A DNA stretch of 64,000 nucleotides. It comes from Pseudorasbora parva. Taxonomy: Eukaryota > Chordata > Actinopteri > Cypriniformes > Gobionidae. The notes under the pieces are model-generated. The model ran no database searches. It was not told the origin of the DNA and worked only from the letters and a program-made list of their open reading frames with translations. Shown in pieces: positions 22,437 through 44,478 of the stretch. Location: NCBI RefSeq assembly GCF_024679245.1, contig NC_090176.1, positions 18,345,293 through 18,409,292 on the forward strand, in the 5' to 3' direction. The position numbers and the translations under genes are program-made. Every line of letters begins with the position of its first letter. The first letter of the stretch is position 1.

Positions 22437-24580
22437 TATAGATTTTCCCATTTCTGTTTACTCTTACTTACTTGGACAACTAAGAACAGACTAAAAGCTA
22501 ACAGCATGTTTAAATGACTTTGAAGTGGTTTCCCTGAGCTTCCAGTCAAGGGCAGATAGCTGTAGTCTCCCAACATTGCACTACATGACCTTTGACGGAA
22601 TCAACTCATCTCTCACTCATACTTATCTCAGCTTACAATCTTGGCCACAGCGTGTCCCAGAAGGGAAAGATAGAGCAGTGCCGTACCAAAATACCTCTGG
22701 CTTACCTACCATACACAAGACTATTGCAAGACTGTTTAACCCTAATGTCATTACATCCACATGTTTGCCTCATTAAAGACAGCTAACTTTAACCTGATAC
22801 TCATCTTATGCTCTTCTACATCCCAAGAGATGTCAAGTGTTTAGCTATAAATGCATTCCTCGTCTCTTGGATTGATTATTATATTGTTCTGTGAGAAAAA
22901 AAGAAAAAGAAAAAAAGAAAAAAAAACAGCTGTACACATATGCTATGATAAAAAGCCATTTTCTTTACCTAAAATGTTACTCACTCTCCTAAATACGAAT
23001 AGTTTTCAAATACTAAACCTACTTGAACATTCCTCTAATGAATGCTAGAGTAATACCAATAAATAAATAAAAAAGGCTTGACTAAATTGATGGTGTCTTT
23101 AAAACTGTGCTCTTTGGGTTTAAATGCTTGAAACTGAAGATAGGTTTGGTCAGTATAATTCTCATACTTTTTTTTCCTATAGTGTTGATAACTTTAAAGT
23201 GCAGAAAATAGAAATAATAAATATGAGAATTTATGTTTAGCGGGCAGCATCATTCACAAAGCCATTTTGAACTCCATTTGGTCAAAACATTTTCAATGTA
23301 AGTACATTATATACGCTTGCGCGTGTGTGGTCAACACTGAATATGAATGCAATTAATGTCCAATAAAGGCTGGTTTAAAGCATTTTTCCCCATTTCCCAT
23401 GGCCTAATCTAAAGTGAGAACGATTTACTTTTTTACTATTAATAAGTTGTTAGCAACGCATTATTTAACTCTTTACATATGAGCTAATGAAACACTTGTA
23501 ATTTGTTTATTACAGTGACATTTATTATTTATTAACATAACTACAGTTTATATAAAATTAATTAACTATAAACTAATAGCAAACTATTTGTAAGTACTTT
23601 ATTACACTATAGTTATTATAAAATGTTTCCAAATTTTGTTTTGGGAGAAATAATCTTAATTTTGTTCAGTGCTGGTGTAGATTGTTCTTTTCCTGTCTTT
23701 TCATAGCGTTTCATGACTAATATCCCAAATGGTTAAGTGTTATTATAGTTCAGATCAGATTTTTGCTGTGTACATATGAAACACCATTGATGTTTATGAA
23801 ATGATGAAGCATGAAGAATAGAGAACTGAATCCTCTTCCTAGAAATTTGATGTTTTTCTGCAGGTCCCCATCATGAGATCAGCTGTCTATGATTTCAGAG
23901 AGATCTGGATACACACACAGAGATATTTACGGCAGATTCATCAATCAGAGTCTATGTGACAGAAGTTCTGGCACTCTCTGGCAGGCGTTTGAGCTTATAG
24001 CGGGGCATCCAGTCAGAATGATTGGCATGGACCGCTGGCTTTGGAGCTGAACGTATGAGCATGGAATTCCCAGCACAGATCAATCCGAGTTCTCTGGGCA
24101 CGCAGCCACCCGCAAGCTTACAGCAGGAGTGATGAGCACACACGCACTGGAATGTGTTTACATGTGCTTTATCTCCCCTGTACCTGTGATCGTCTCCACA
24201 GAAACTGTCACATTAGATTATATATTATGTGTAGTTGTGATGCACACTAATTGTTATGTTTCTGTTGGCTGCTCTGGTTTGAGTTGTTTACGGTCTGCAA
24301 ATAAATGTTATGTCTCCAAGTTATGCTAGATCAACAACAACAAAAGAAAAATCTCAGAAATTTTAAAAAACAATTTTAACAAAAGATATATTTCCTACTC
24401 TAAAAAGTAATTCTGGGGACCTGTTACCACATTTACTATGCAAGTAAAAGATTCTAAAGTATTGTTTTAATTAAACCTTTTGAGTTGCAAACATTATTTT
24501 GTAGAGTTCTGTTGACATAATAATGTTGATCAATTATTGCATCAATTTCTGTTATACTGACTTTTTTTCCGAAATGAGGT
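22437..24580. other. intergenic, no gene seen
   Basis: A long AT-rich stretch with short frames only. 23,400-23,640 resembles the old repeat at 1605-1853. No supported exon. Confidence 0.4.
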
Positions 24581-24586
24581 TGTAGT

Positions 24587-24965
24587 AAGTTAAAGGGAAT
24601 GCCACTTTTCACAAGATGTATTATAAATCTCCAAAATATGTCTGCAAAGTTTCAGCTCTAAATACCCCTAGGTAATTTATTATAGCTTGTCAAATTTGCC
24701 CCTATTTGGGTGAGCGAAAGCATGCCGTTTTTGAGTGTCCCTTTAAATGCAAATAAGATGCTGCTCTCCGCCCCTCTTCCAGCAGCTCCTTTACACAAGC
24801 TTACGAATACAAGGTGAACAACAAAACAAATCTCACTCAGCTAAAATGTCAGAAATAACCAGTTCTGGAGTGCAGCCTAACAAGTTTGAACCGGAGTCGG
24901 ACACAGATGAGAGACTCAGGAAGAGGTTGCAACTTTTAGACCACTGGATGTTTCTGAATGATTAG
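24587..24965 (+). pseudogene. possible transposon-associated gene fragment
   Basis: 'gttaaagggaatgccac' resembles a TTAA-type transposon end. An ATG at 24,846 opens a 39-codon frame (…SGVQPNKFEPESDTDE…). The acidic 'FEPESD' opening resembles first exons of P2X7-domain-like proteins that ride on fish DNA elements. It stops after 39 codons and I found no later exon. The assignment is weak. Confidence 0.25.
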
Positions 24966-26028
24966 AGGATACATTTATATAAGGTTAATTGTTGTGGAGT
25001 TTTGTTGTTTCAACTCATCAACTAGAACGCGTCATGTTAATCTATAAATTATTATATAGGTACTTGTGTGGGAATGTAAAAAAGTCGTGTCACCTGATTA
25101 TACAACTGCATAATAAATGAGAAACTCTAAAAGCAGTAAATGGTCCTTCGTACCAAATCCTGAGCCCCCTGCGGAGTGCAGAAGGGGGAAAAAACTGCTC
25201 ACCAAAAAAAAACTATCCTGAACGGCTGGTCTGAACACTTCCACACCCTTTTTAATGCTAGCCGCTCAGGGGTCGTTTCCCAAAAGCATCGTTAGCCAAC
25301 TATGGTCGCAAGTTCCGTCGCTACCAACGTAGTTCAACGATTCAGTGTTTCCCGAAACCATAGTTCTAACGAACATTCGCAAACTGCATCGCAAACTTGT
25401 GTTGTTGGAACGACAGCTCTCCACCTGTGGTTAGAAGCATAGATCGTCGTTATTTTGCTGTGTCAATGTCATTGATTGCGCCGCACCTGGGCTGTGTTCT
25501 ATTCAGAGTTATGGACCCTGTACCCTATTCCTTTAGAAGATGTCACCATCCACTTTGAGTGGTTTAAAAGAATTAAAGTTGTGGTTTAAGTTTATGACAT
25601 AAATTACCTTTTTATTATTATTACAAATTCAGTTCGAAACTATATAGAAGCGTGGCCTTCGCGATTATTCTCCCTTCGAAGTGCCCTCTGAAAGCTTTAA
25701 TCTTGCCGATTAGAACACAGCCATTGTTTCCTTTGTGCGAAGAAATGGTGAGTCTGTCAAGTGGGTTATCTTTGTTTAATTTTAATTTAAAAACATTCCA
25801 AAATACATATGTTTCATATAACAATATTGGTAAAACAGTGTGTTAGAGGTTTTCACTTATATAAAATGTTAACACTCAGATTACAGTATTTTTATAGTAA
25901 ATTATTTTTTAATTTTAAATGAATGTACCTAAAGTAACAATTTTATTTATAAATAAGTGAGTGATTTTGTTGTTTTTACAGAATTAGAATATAGAATACT
26001 CTCTACAAATGTGTTTGTGTGTGAATAC

Positions 26029-26152
<124 letters not shown>

Positions 26153-26689
26153 GGTATACACTGTTTGCAAAAGTTTTTTTTAATTTTTTTAAGTGTTCAT
26201 TTAATACATTTCACCATAGAAACCAAATATTTAACAGAAATCATGTCACATTAAACAAATGGTTTAACCAGTGGTGGCTGGATGCTGCACAGGTGACAGG
26301 ACGTATGGGCGAAGAGGACATGTCTCCAGCAGCCAGCTATAGCCAAAGCCATGCACCCTTCAGCCACGGCAAACTGCAGAAGTGGCCCACACAAAAGAGT
26401 CATGTGTACTTCTATCACCCACCCATCAGGCCATCACCCACCACCTCCATACATTTCCAACAGCATAATAATGCAGTGTAGCTAACAACTGAATTTAAAG
26501 CATTGTTTCTTCTTATTGCCTCTGAAGATGTGAGCTGATGTTGAAGGGCCAGACTGGAGAGGGCCTGATGTCGGAGGCCTGGACTTTGAAGGCAAAGGCC
26601 TGGTTGTTGCACATGAATCCATATCTCCAAGGATCCTTCCATTGCAACAGGCCCCAGGATGGCCAAAACTGTCTCTTCCTCTGTAGGGA

Positions 26690-26946
26690 CGGGAGGAACT
26701 GAACTGATACCCCATCAGTCTTGTTTGCTTCCCTCTTTCGTGCCACAGCCCTCTGTTTTGTCACACATGCGAAGTCCTTCCACTTATTCCTGACTTTGTC
26801 TGGGCTTTGTCCATATCTATAGCTACCATCGTTTATTTTTTAAGTGATTTCTGCACAGATTTTATTTTTGTCAGCATTTGTAATGCTATTTTTCAGCTTT
26901 GAAAATAGCTGGACTTTACTATTTTCCACAACCTTCTTGAAAAGAA
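26690..26946 (-). pseudogene. Harbinger Myb/SANT-like DNA-binding protein, broken
   Basis: Read on the minus strand, about 26,917 down to 26,700 gives 'FKKVVENSKVQLFSKLKNS', then 'DKNKICAEIT', a TAA stop, then 'YGQSPDKVRNKWKDFACVTK' and 'ARKREANKTDG'. The spacing of the tryptophan and basic residues (VRNKWKDF) is that of the Myb/SANT-like protein paired with transposase in Harbinger elements (related to NAIF1). That partner binds the element's ends and carries transposase to the nucleus. The in-frame stop and loss of the downstream frame make it a pseudogene. Confidence 0.6.
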
Positions 26947-27563
26947 CTGCGATTTCAAGCATTTAAAATTGGGGTTTTCATGTCATTTTCATTAACACGT
27001 CAGAATGGCAAGAAGACATAAATAGGAAAGATTGAGCAAAATAAGCAATCCACAACAGTAGGCCTACATCACAGTTTTTCAAAACCCATCTTTTTTCAAT
27101 TGTGGTTAAGTAGCCTATCAATATTACATAAGAAATAATATTTATCTGAAATTGTAAAATGATTGACATTGGGATCAGAAAAGAGCACATTTTTAACTCT
27201 GTGTGTGTATAATGTTTGGCAGAACAAACGAATCATTTGTTATTACTCGACTCCTACGTAACGTCATTTCAAAAGCGTAATTTGAGTCGAAGAAAAGAGA
27301 AAATAAAACCAAATTACTGTAGGTGGCGGTATGTGCTCATGTCTCCAGTCAGCCATTAGATCAAAGAAGAAGAACGACGGCTCATACAAACGTAGTTTGA
27401 ACATGCGACACATGTACCATGGTTTCGGGAAACAGTTGTGAGGTCGTTCGTTTTCACAAAGATGCATCCTACTATGGTGGTAAATCGGCGAGCTACGTCG
27501 TTGTACGGGAAACGCACCCCAGTTTCCCAGTAACCAGCGATTGACCGCATCCTTAATCATCCA

Positions 27564-29390
27564 TTGAAAACTGAACTGGCTGTGGCAACAACATTACAAG
27601 AGACTGAGGAAGCCATTAAACAGCTGAAGAGTGGAAAAGCTGCAGCAGTTGATGCCATCCCTCCTGAGGTATGGAAGAACGGAGGCCCAGCACTGCACAC
27701 CAAACTCCATGAGTTCTTCGTCTGCTGTTGGGAGCAGGGAAAACTTCCTCAAGACCCCTGTGATGCAGTCATTATCACTCTGTACAAGAACAAAGTAGAA
27801 AAGTTGGACTGTTCCAATTATCGTGCATAACACTTTTGTCTGTTGCTGGCAAAATCATTGCAAGGGTACTGCTGAAATGACTGGTACCCACGATACCAGA
27901 AGATCACCTTCCAGAGACACAATGTGGCTTCAGTGCTGACCGAGGAACCACAGACATGGTGTTTGACCAGATTTAGGAGAAGTGATGGGAACAAAATAGA
28001 GCGTTGTACATCACCTTCGTGGATCTGACAAAAGCATTTGATACCATGAAGCAGACAGGCACTTAGGAAAAATCTGGGAAAGCTAGGCTGTCCACTGAAG
28101 TTCCTCACCATGACCATCATCATGAAGACTAGTATGGACAAGTCAGATACAGCAACGACCTCTCGCAACCCTTTCCAATTGCAGAAGGTGTGAAACAGGG
28201 CAGTGTTCTTGCTCCAACACTATTCACCATTGTGTTCAGCATGATGCTCCAACAGACCACAGAGGACCTTGACGAGGCTGATGGCTAATACATACGCTTT
28301 CATCTCGATGGGAGCGTGTTCATCCTGAGGCGTCTGCAGGCCCGCACAAAGACCATGGAGCTACTGATCCGGGAGCTGTTTGCTGATGATGCTGCCCTCT
28401 TTGCTCACACAGAGGCAGCTATGCAGCGAAATCACGTACTGTTTCGCAAAAACTGCTCAGATCTTCGACCTTGAAGTCAGCTTGAAGAAGACTAAAGGTC
28501 TGCATTAGCCCACACCACAAAAAAGTACCATCCACCAAGCATCTCCATCGAACAAACAGAACTGAAGGTTGTCCACCATTTTAGCTACTTGGGGTGCGTA
28601 ATCTCGTCTGACGTCAGGAACGACAAAGAAGTTGACAACAGCCTGGCTAAAGCAAGCAGTGCATTCAGCAGGTTATACGGACATGTCTGGAACAACAACA
28701 ACCTCAAAAAAGACACATGTATACAAAGCTTTTGTGCTGACCACTCTCCTGTATGGTGCTGAATCCTGGGTCACGCACTGTCATCATCTGAGACTCCTCA
28801 AACTTTTCCACCAGTGCTGCCTCCACACAATCCTCAACATTTGTAGGAGTGACTTTGTCGCTAACACTGAAGTCCTTGAGTCAGCGAAGGTCATTAGCAT
28901 CGAGGCCATGGTCCTCAAGGTACAACTCTGCTGGGCAGGGCACGTCTCAAGGATGGGGAACCACCAGCTACCAAAGATTGTGCTGTATGGGGAGTTGTCC
29001 TTTGGTTACCGCAACTTTGCACCACGAAACCACGAAAGCAGTATAAAGACTCCCTGAATAAGTCCCTCCCTGCTTGCTGCATCGATCACCATCAATGGAC
29101 AACACAAGCAGCTGATTGTGACTCCTGGAGGTGCACAGTCCACCAGGCCACCTCCCTCTTTGAAGATACCCGCAGGGCGAATAATAGAGGACACAAGGAA
29201 AAGAAGAAAGAACCATGTCCCCTCAGTATCCATCCTGGACCAGACCTTGACCTGCAGGCGCTTGTAGCAGGACCTGCCTGTCTCGCATAAGCCTCATCAG
29301 CAACCAGCGTGCCTGTAGAAGATGTGGATGTCCTACCATAATCTTCGTTTGCAAAGCCAAGCCATGAGGAGCATGTGCTATGAAAACTGT
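27564..29390 (+). pseudogene. decayed non-LTR reverse transcriptase
   Basis: Starts mid-protein with 'ATTLQETEEAIKQLKSGKAA', '…DAIPPEVWKNGGPAL' and '…DPCDAVIITLYKNK'. In shifted frames it continues with 'TQCGFSADRGTTDMVF', 'YITFVDLTKAFDT', 'GVKQGSVLAPTLF' and 'LFADDAALFAHTEAA' (the FADD active site, about 28,378-28,415), then 'FVLTTLLYGAESWVTHCHHL' and 'AGHVSRMG'. A Cys-rich end resembling 'CPTI…' lies near 29,330. Several stops and frameshifts break it, and the endonuclease is missing (5' truncated). The family differs from the L2/CR1-type LINE at 2.2-7.7 kb. It begins about 45 bases beyond the Harbinger-type element. Confidence 0.8.
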
Positions 29391-29690
29391 TTTGAGGGCT
29401 ACAACTAAATTTTTTGCTTTTCATTACTAAAAATTGGTTATGCTGATGAAGCTTTATTTTTAACTTAAGCATTATTTTATTTAGATTTAGAGTTGTTGTA
29501 CTCAAAACTATAGACAATAATATAGATTAAGGTTTTTATTATTATTATTATTATTTTATTTTAATGTGTACAGAAACGTGTACATGTCTGTTTATATCAT
29601 TCTGATAAGCTAATATATGATTTAATTTATCGAAATTTGTTATAAGCAACTGGAAACCCAGAAAAAAGTGGGAAAAAACACAAACACAGA
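29391..29690. other. spacer between dead LINE and sik1 3' end
   Basis: AT-rich, with a short TTA run at 29,538-29,555. No feature supported. Confidence 0.4.
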
Positions 29691-29694
29691 AATT

Positions 29695-32186
29695 AATTTT
29701 CAAGAGGTGTTTTTATTCAAATAAATAGCCACATAAATAAAACTATCTTTCATAAACTTTCACACAGCCATGTACAGTCACACATACAGCAAGCAAGCAC
29801 ATTCTGGAAATATAACACAAAAAAAAAAAAAGGTCAAACAGAATATAATCTTTACAGTTCAGCATCAAAACATAGTGTTTTAAAAGTAACTACAGATTCA
29901 TACCTGCAGTGGAAACAAACACTATTTTCAAAAGCAACTGTCATTATAAAGTGCATTACTGTCAAACAGCAAATTAAATGAAAGTATAAAATGGATTGTT
30001 TAAACTAACAAAAGCATAAAATACACATCTCTGCATCTTTCTGATATACTAAAATCAAGCTTAACATTTTTCACCACCACTGGATTTGTTCAGACAAAGG
30101 CACAAGTTTTGGTGATGGGTGAAAACGGAAACACTGCTTCTCACATTACCTTCAATAGCTTTACCTTCATCGCATCTTTTCCTGCACTGGTTTCAAACAC
30201 TGTTGTTTTATGACCCAATTTGAAAACAACACAGCACAGTTTTATTTTTCTAAACTACTAGAAACCATTGCACAAATATGTCGAATTCACAAAAGACAAG
30301 ACATGCAACAGGATCATTTAGGACTATGAAAACAGTGATTCAAGCTAACTGTGGAGGTTCAACAATGGTAACACACTATTATTTCATATAAATAGCACAC
30401 AAACCCAAAACACTTCTGAATCATACTTCTAGCACCTAGATTGTATAAGCTAAAACTATCTCGACAAGACATCTTTAGCTATATGTTTTATATAGCTATG
30501 GGGATTTTAGATTTCAAGATTTAATCAAGATGCGGTATGTAAATGCATGGCCTTTCTGAGAAATGGAGGACCTTTGCTTTCTAAAAACAATTACTTATCA
30601 AATATTTGTTAATTAGAGGAGGCAGCTAATTCTTACAACTCAGCAGTAAGATTGCTTTTGGGAGATTTTAAAATGCTACACTTAAAAAAAAGACCTTTTC
30701 ACCACCATGACATCTGTAAAAAAAAAAACTGTTTCTCTTAAGCTTCCCTAGCTGCACTCTCTCTTTGGCTTTTCCTGTTATTTGTCTAGTTCTGCCATAC
30801 TACCAAGCTAGCCTGGATGCAAAGGCAATCTCTGTCACAAACAGAACAAGCTGTAAAAAAAAAAAAAAAAAAAAATTTGCCAGGCTCTTGTTTCCTATGC
30901 TCATGCAGAATTCATCATTAAAATAATCTTGTATATACAATCATTACAAATAGAAAGAAAAAAAATAACATGCTCTAAAAAGAAAGAATAAAATAACATA
31001 ATCAGGCATGAAGTACCTTGCTTCCCTACAACAGCTTCCTCTCCTGGTTCTACATTTCAATGTGAAATATTGCACTATTCTCATAATCTTTGTTCACGGT
31101 TTAAAATAGACATTGTAATGGGCCTAACTTATTCTCATACAGTGTGTTTTGAGTGCCTTCTGAGGTGAATGATCAGTTATGGAGGAGGTAGTGAACTGAT
31201 GGAAGAGGAGTCTGGAGGGACCAAAACTGAACAGCTAGACCAGACAATGTCTCCTAATATCATTAAATCATTGGTACTATAGGTTCAGATTTATGTGATC
31301 ATAATTGTCTAGTGTCTTTGTATGGATGTAACACAACATGAAGCAGCATTAAAGTCATAGTCACAGATAGCGAAAGCTCAAAAACCTGGTCTAAGTGAAG
31401 ACTATGCAGTACCTCTTGTGCTTATACGTTTCCCCAAGGCGCCTCTTCATTGCACACAAATAATTGGAGGCATATTGTGGCTAGTTTGCACACATTTACA
31501 CATCACAGATGAAATGACAGTATTTTTTTCTTGGTTTTGGAAGTTTAGGATCATTCAGATACTGCATTTTGTTTCAAGAACTTCTAGAAAAGAAATTAAA
31601 GAGTCAAAAATCAAAACAAAAAGCAATCAACTTTGGTCTTCTCTGGAGATGTGAAACACAACAAAAAAAGAAGAAGAAAAAAAATGCTCACGACCTGAAA
31701 GGAAATCCTTGGAAAAATCTGTGAGGAAGACATCACTGTTCTATTTTCATACTTGTATAGAAGCATCTCTAACATAATCATTCACGATTACGGAGGCCAG
31801 TTTTATATATGAGTGGACTCACTCACAAATGGACGAAAACTCACACTCTTCAGTTCAGAGCCCTTTTAGTTCCTTGTTTAGAGCCCCGTCCTTTATTGCT
31901 GTGTGGACAGGAACACCTGGCAAGGATTGTGGGCTCAATGAAGAGGATGGTTATTGCTTCTTATTGTCTCTGGTCATTCGAACCCATATAGACACGGTCA
32001 TGGAATTGTGTGTCCAGAGACAGTACAATTGTCTCTCCTTTGCATTAGACAACTATAGAAAGCATCATCAAAATGAGATGCCTTCTGTTTCTGATACTCA
32101 ACATCACTGTCCACTGTCTCACTCTGGACTAAGAGTGGTGGAAACAAGCATCGCTCTTAAAATCTTCTTCAAAGTTTTTGCCTTCT
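29695..32186 (-). other. sik1: sik1 3' UTR
   Basis: About 2.5 kb from the sik1 stop codon to a minus-strand AATAAA (29,712-29,717), with cleavage expected near 29,690-29,700. It is AT-rich with many A/T runs and no transposon I can name. Mammalian SIK1 also has a long 3' UTR. The exact end needs transcript data. Confidence 0.55.
29712..29717 (-). terminator. sik1: sik1 polyadenylation signal (AATAAA)
   Basis: TTTATT on the plus strand reads AATAAA on the sense strand. It is the first such signal before the repeat-rich spacer. Confidence 0.45.
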
Positions 32187-39300
<7,114 letters not shown>

Positions 39301-39738
39301 TCAATAGTAAGTTATAAATGTGCAATAATAATGCTGAACTTTATAATAATAATAATAATAATTATTATTATTCGTTAGCAATGATTCTTACAAATGCAAT
39401 CCCATCACAACCTTCAAAAACAGTCTAGTGCTTGATACATCAATAAAGCAAATCTCCTAATAACATTTTATTTTATTAATCTCATTTAAGATGCACTGAT
39501 ATCTATATAACATTTTAATTTAAGTGAAATTGTCATTCGAACTGAACTGTTATCAACTCAACAATAAACCCACATTACACAAAATGACAATGTCCTTGAA
39601 ATTCTGTGAGAAATGTCAAATTAAAATCAAATAAAAGAAAACAAATAGGTATATAAATGACAAAGTGTTTATATCTGTTAGACCTTAATTTTACACATGC
39701 ACGTCATGTGAAAGTAACAAAGACGAAAATACGCTTAC

Positions 39739-39960
39739 CTTTAACACATGAATAAAATCCACCTTCTTCCACAGTACAAATGGTTTTTAAGTCTGCATTT
39801 ACAATTCATTCCTCGTGTAAATTTTTGAGGTTGAAAAATATTTTGTTTTTATTTTGTCTTGATGATAGTTTCCTATGTACAACGATATACACTTTTACGG
39901 AGCGCGCTACTATGTACAGGGTGCCGCTCCGGCCACTGAGGCTCCGCTCTATAGCAGCTC
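39739..39960 (-). other. sik1: sik1 exon 1, non-coding 5' UTR
   Basis: The acceptor in front of exon 2 implies an upstream exon. A consensus donor 'aaag/gtaagcg' lies at 39,738/39,739. The transcription start is not fixed; 39,930-39,960 is my estimate from where GC-rich promoter sequence begins. Confidence 0.5.
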
Positions 39961-40200
39961 TACTGACATGAGAGAAACGCTACAGGCTCATGGTGTGATG
40001 AGGGACTCCGCCTCCTCCCCCCTTGCCATAACAAACTGATACCCGCCTTATTAACGTCATACTCGCGTCAGAGCTCTGAGCGGGGCGCGAGGCCGGGCGA
40101 GCGCACAAGGCAGAAGTTGCCGAGCAACTGTGCGGGCTCGTCGTACGGTGACGCCAGTGCTGATGGAGGGGTTGCTTGGAGATGAGGACGATGACGCCAG
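39961..40200 (-). promoter_or_regulatory. sik1: sik1 promoter with CRE-like sites
   Basis: GC-rich, CpG-containing DNA upstream of exon 1. CRE-like octamers: 'taacgtca' (40,052-40,059) and 'tgacgcca' (40,149-40,156 and 40,192-40,199), with another half site 'gcgtca' near 40,065. Mammalian SIK1 is a CREB/CRTC target, so the cluster fits cAMP induction. No clear TATA box. Confidence 0.5.
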
Positions 40201-40679
40201 TGGCAGAGATGTGTCGCCGCTCTCAAGCTGTTAGTGTTATGTGGAGACTCAGAGTCTGCTCCACCTGCTGGAAGGCATGCATACTCCGCGCGCTCTATCA
40301 CAGCTGTCAACTTGCTTGACATGCTCGTGTTATTTGAGGAATACAAAGAATGAATTATGATTGTGGTGTGTGGACGCAAATGAGAATGCATGTTTGTTTT
40401 GGCGCGATGGGGTGCATAAGTTCACAGTATAGGCTACATAAAAATAAATTAAAAAAATGCTATATTTTTCCACATAAAGGGATATTTACATCTGCTATTT
40501 GCGGAATTCCTAATGGCAACTAATATAGTTAACATTTATATTGCCTTTTAACATGTTTTAAAGAGTTTTGATCAATTTCTTCCTATGGTGTAGCATCTGC
40601 AGTAAAGAGTATTGTCCCCACATGGCTAATAAAACATAAATGGGTCAAATGTAATTGTTTTTCACTTTATTTCTGTTAC

Positions 40680-40682
<3 letters not shown>
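40201..40682. other. intergenic upstream of sik1
   Basis: No gene. AT-rich beyond 40,430. Confidence 0.4.

Positions 40683-40759
<77 letters not shown>
40683..40759 (+). repeat. (AC)n microsatellite
   Basis: About 38 AC units, abutting the CA-linked repeat to the right. Confidence 0.95.
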
Positions 40760-40762
<3 letters not shown>

Positions 40763-40780
40763 TGGTCTATGTGGTTTACA

Positions 40781-41045
40781 GGGACTCTCCATAGGCGTAA
40801 TGGTTTTTATACTTTACAAACCGTACTTTCTATCCCCTTACACTGCCCCTGCCCCTAAACCTACCCATCACTGGAAACATTCTGCATTTTTACTTTCTCA
40901 AAAAAACATCATTTAGTATGTTTTTAAGGCCATTTGAATTATGAGGACATTTGATATGTCCTCATAAACCACATTTATAGTGTAATACCAGTGTAATACC
41001 CATGTAGTTATACAAATTTGTGTCCTCATAAACCACATAAACAGG

Positions 41046-41047
<2 letters not shown>
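40781..41047 (+). repeat. CA-linked interspersed repeat, best copy
   Basis: 'gactctccataggcgtaatg', 'actttctatccccttacact', 'ctaaacctacccatcac' and 'gtcctcataaaccacat' occur in the same order as near 13.97-14.2 kb. This copy has CA arrays on both sides. Confidence 0.75.
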
Positions 41048-41123
<76 letters not shown>

Positions 41124-41137
41124 CATACATACATGCA
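41048..41137 (+). repeat. compound (CA)n(TA)n(CATA)n microsatellite
   Basis: CA units to 41,085, TA units to 41,119, then CATA units. Confidence 0.95.
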
Positions 41138-41453
41138 TATAGCCTAAATGTTATGTTCAGATAAATATTTAGTAAGAAAGGAAATAGTTAGGGGCTGTTT
41201 ACCAAACACTTTTATCTATTGTGATTTACAAAATACGTATTACAGTCAGTCAGCCTGCATGGAGCCACCTGAGGCAAAACATGTTCAGTTCAATTCATTC
41301 AATTTATATCATTTCCTGAAGGCAATTTGCTCGCAGCCTTTACACAACAATACATTAAAAAGTATAAAATAAAAACTTCCTTCCAAATTCCAGATTATTT
41401 GAATCAGAATTGTAAAAGCTTTACAACAGAATGGATAATATGCATACACCTCT

Positions 41454-42737
<1,284 letters not shown>

Positions 42738-42766
<29 letters not shown>

Positions 42767-42767
42767 C
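42738..42767 (+). repeat. (CA)n microsatellite
   Basis: About 15 units. Confidence 0.9.
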
Positions 42768-44411
42768 AGTGCATATTTATGCTCAAGGCAGCCCCGCAGA
42801 GGACTTTAATGGCTGATACAGATAAAGATCTACTGGTAATTGCTGCGTCAACACTGAAACATACGCAGAAGGCTAATATGATGGTAGCATTACAACACTG
42901 CATTGATGACAGATGGGGCAACAGGGTCATAAAACACATACTTATTTGTCATGAAATTAAACATGTGACATCACCCTCATTATCACCAGGTGAAATGTTT
43001 AACTTTCTGTGATCTCAATTCATATGTCAAACAGATGAAATATGTTTCAGATTAAAGGCATTCAAGCAGCTCCATAAGTCATATTTCAGACGTTACTGCT
43101 TCCAATTCTTCACAAAAGGGAAGCAGATTCTTTCATAACAGTGGCTCTTATGCGAAAGATCTCTTTTGAGTCAAATATTGTCATCTCCTGTGAATGAAAT
43201 CTTTTTTTTATTTATCAAGTATGGCTTAGTCGCTATATGCGTATGCACGGTTTGCAGGCTGATGGGTTGCGGAAAGCACCTAGATTTCCTTTTTTACACA
43301 AGGCGAAGGTTGGGGACTCCTTTTGGTTTTAATATCTCTGAGAAGAAAAACCCAATATAGTATCTTCACGTCGTGACATTAATGAGGGGTCTCCCTCAAA
43401 AGCGGACGACCTTTCAGAAATAGAGGACACGGCGCCTACGCAAAAGACTATATGAAGGCCTCCGGGGGAGTTTCTTGGTGTTGGTGGTAAGACATTCAAC
43501 ACATTCAACAAACACACAAACTTTTCCGCTCCATTTATAGTGGCGTCAAAAAGTTTTCTGAGTCATGGTGGAAGGGGAATAGACAGAGAATAAACAAACA
43601 AGACACTGGACAACTGCAGAAATGCCAGAGCATCACTAGAAGAAAAGGAAAAGGGGAATGAGGTAGAAACGGTTGATGGGTGGAGGCGCAATCAACACCA
43701 TACTTCCTCCACAGACCGAGGAAGAGGTGAAAAAACCCAGGTCATCCCACGCTGCTGGTTAATCTTCGCTCAGCTGGAGGAATGCAAACAAAATGCAAAG
43801 AAATCAGCTGATTCAAATGTCATACTTTCACCTGACTGTACCTGAAGCATCAGCCCTAAAGGTCACAGGCTATGGCAGTGGAGCTCCGCACTCACCGCAG
43901 CACACGGTTTGCATTGCAGATGACTTTAACCCAACCTCTTTGCATATCTCTCTGTTTTGAATATAATCTTACTTTGATATGATCCTGTTTGTTATGCAAC
44001 CTGTCACATGATGCCACCTGGGATCTGCTTTAGACTCTTAACCTTGAGTGATTTAATCCCAACAAACATTTAGGTCACTGTACAGTTAATATCAATCCTC
44101 AAATGAGACTTTTTCCGAGAAACTCTGCCCTTTCACATTAAAGTCAACCTGAAACGCCATTTGCAAGCCATTATGATTCCATAATCTGACATGTAACATT
44201 CTGAACCAAATGAAAGGATTAAAATGCACAATAAGAATCATTATTGAGCAAAATATTCACAAGCTCTCAGACATGTCTTATTAGAATAAAACACAACTTA
44301 TTACATTTTAATAAAACTTTTTTACGACTACAGCTAAAATTAGAAAACAGAAAAAACAAACAGGGGAATGAGGAATTATAATTGTTAAAGGCAGGGAAGA
44401 TCGTTTATTTC

Positions 44412-44414
<3 letters not shown>
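42768..44414. other. intergenic, no gene seen
   Basis: No exon-like frame with splice context and no recognised repeat protein. Confidence 0.4.

Positions 44415-44476
<62 letters not shown>
44415..44476 (+). repeat. (AT)n microsatellite
   Basis: About 30 AT units. Confidence 0.95.
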
Positions 44477-44478
<2 letters not shown>

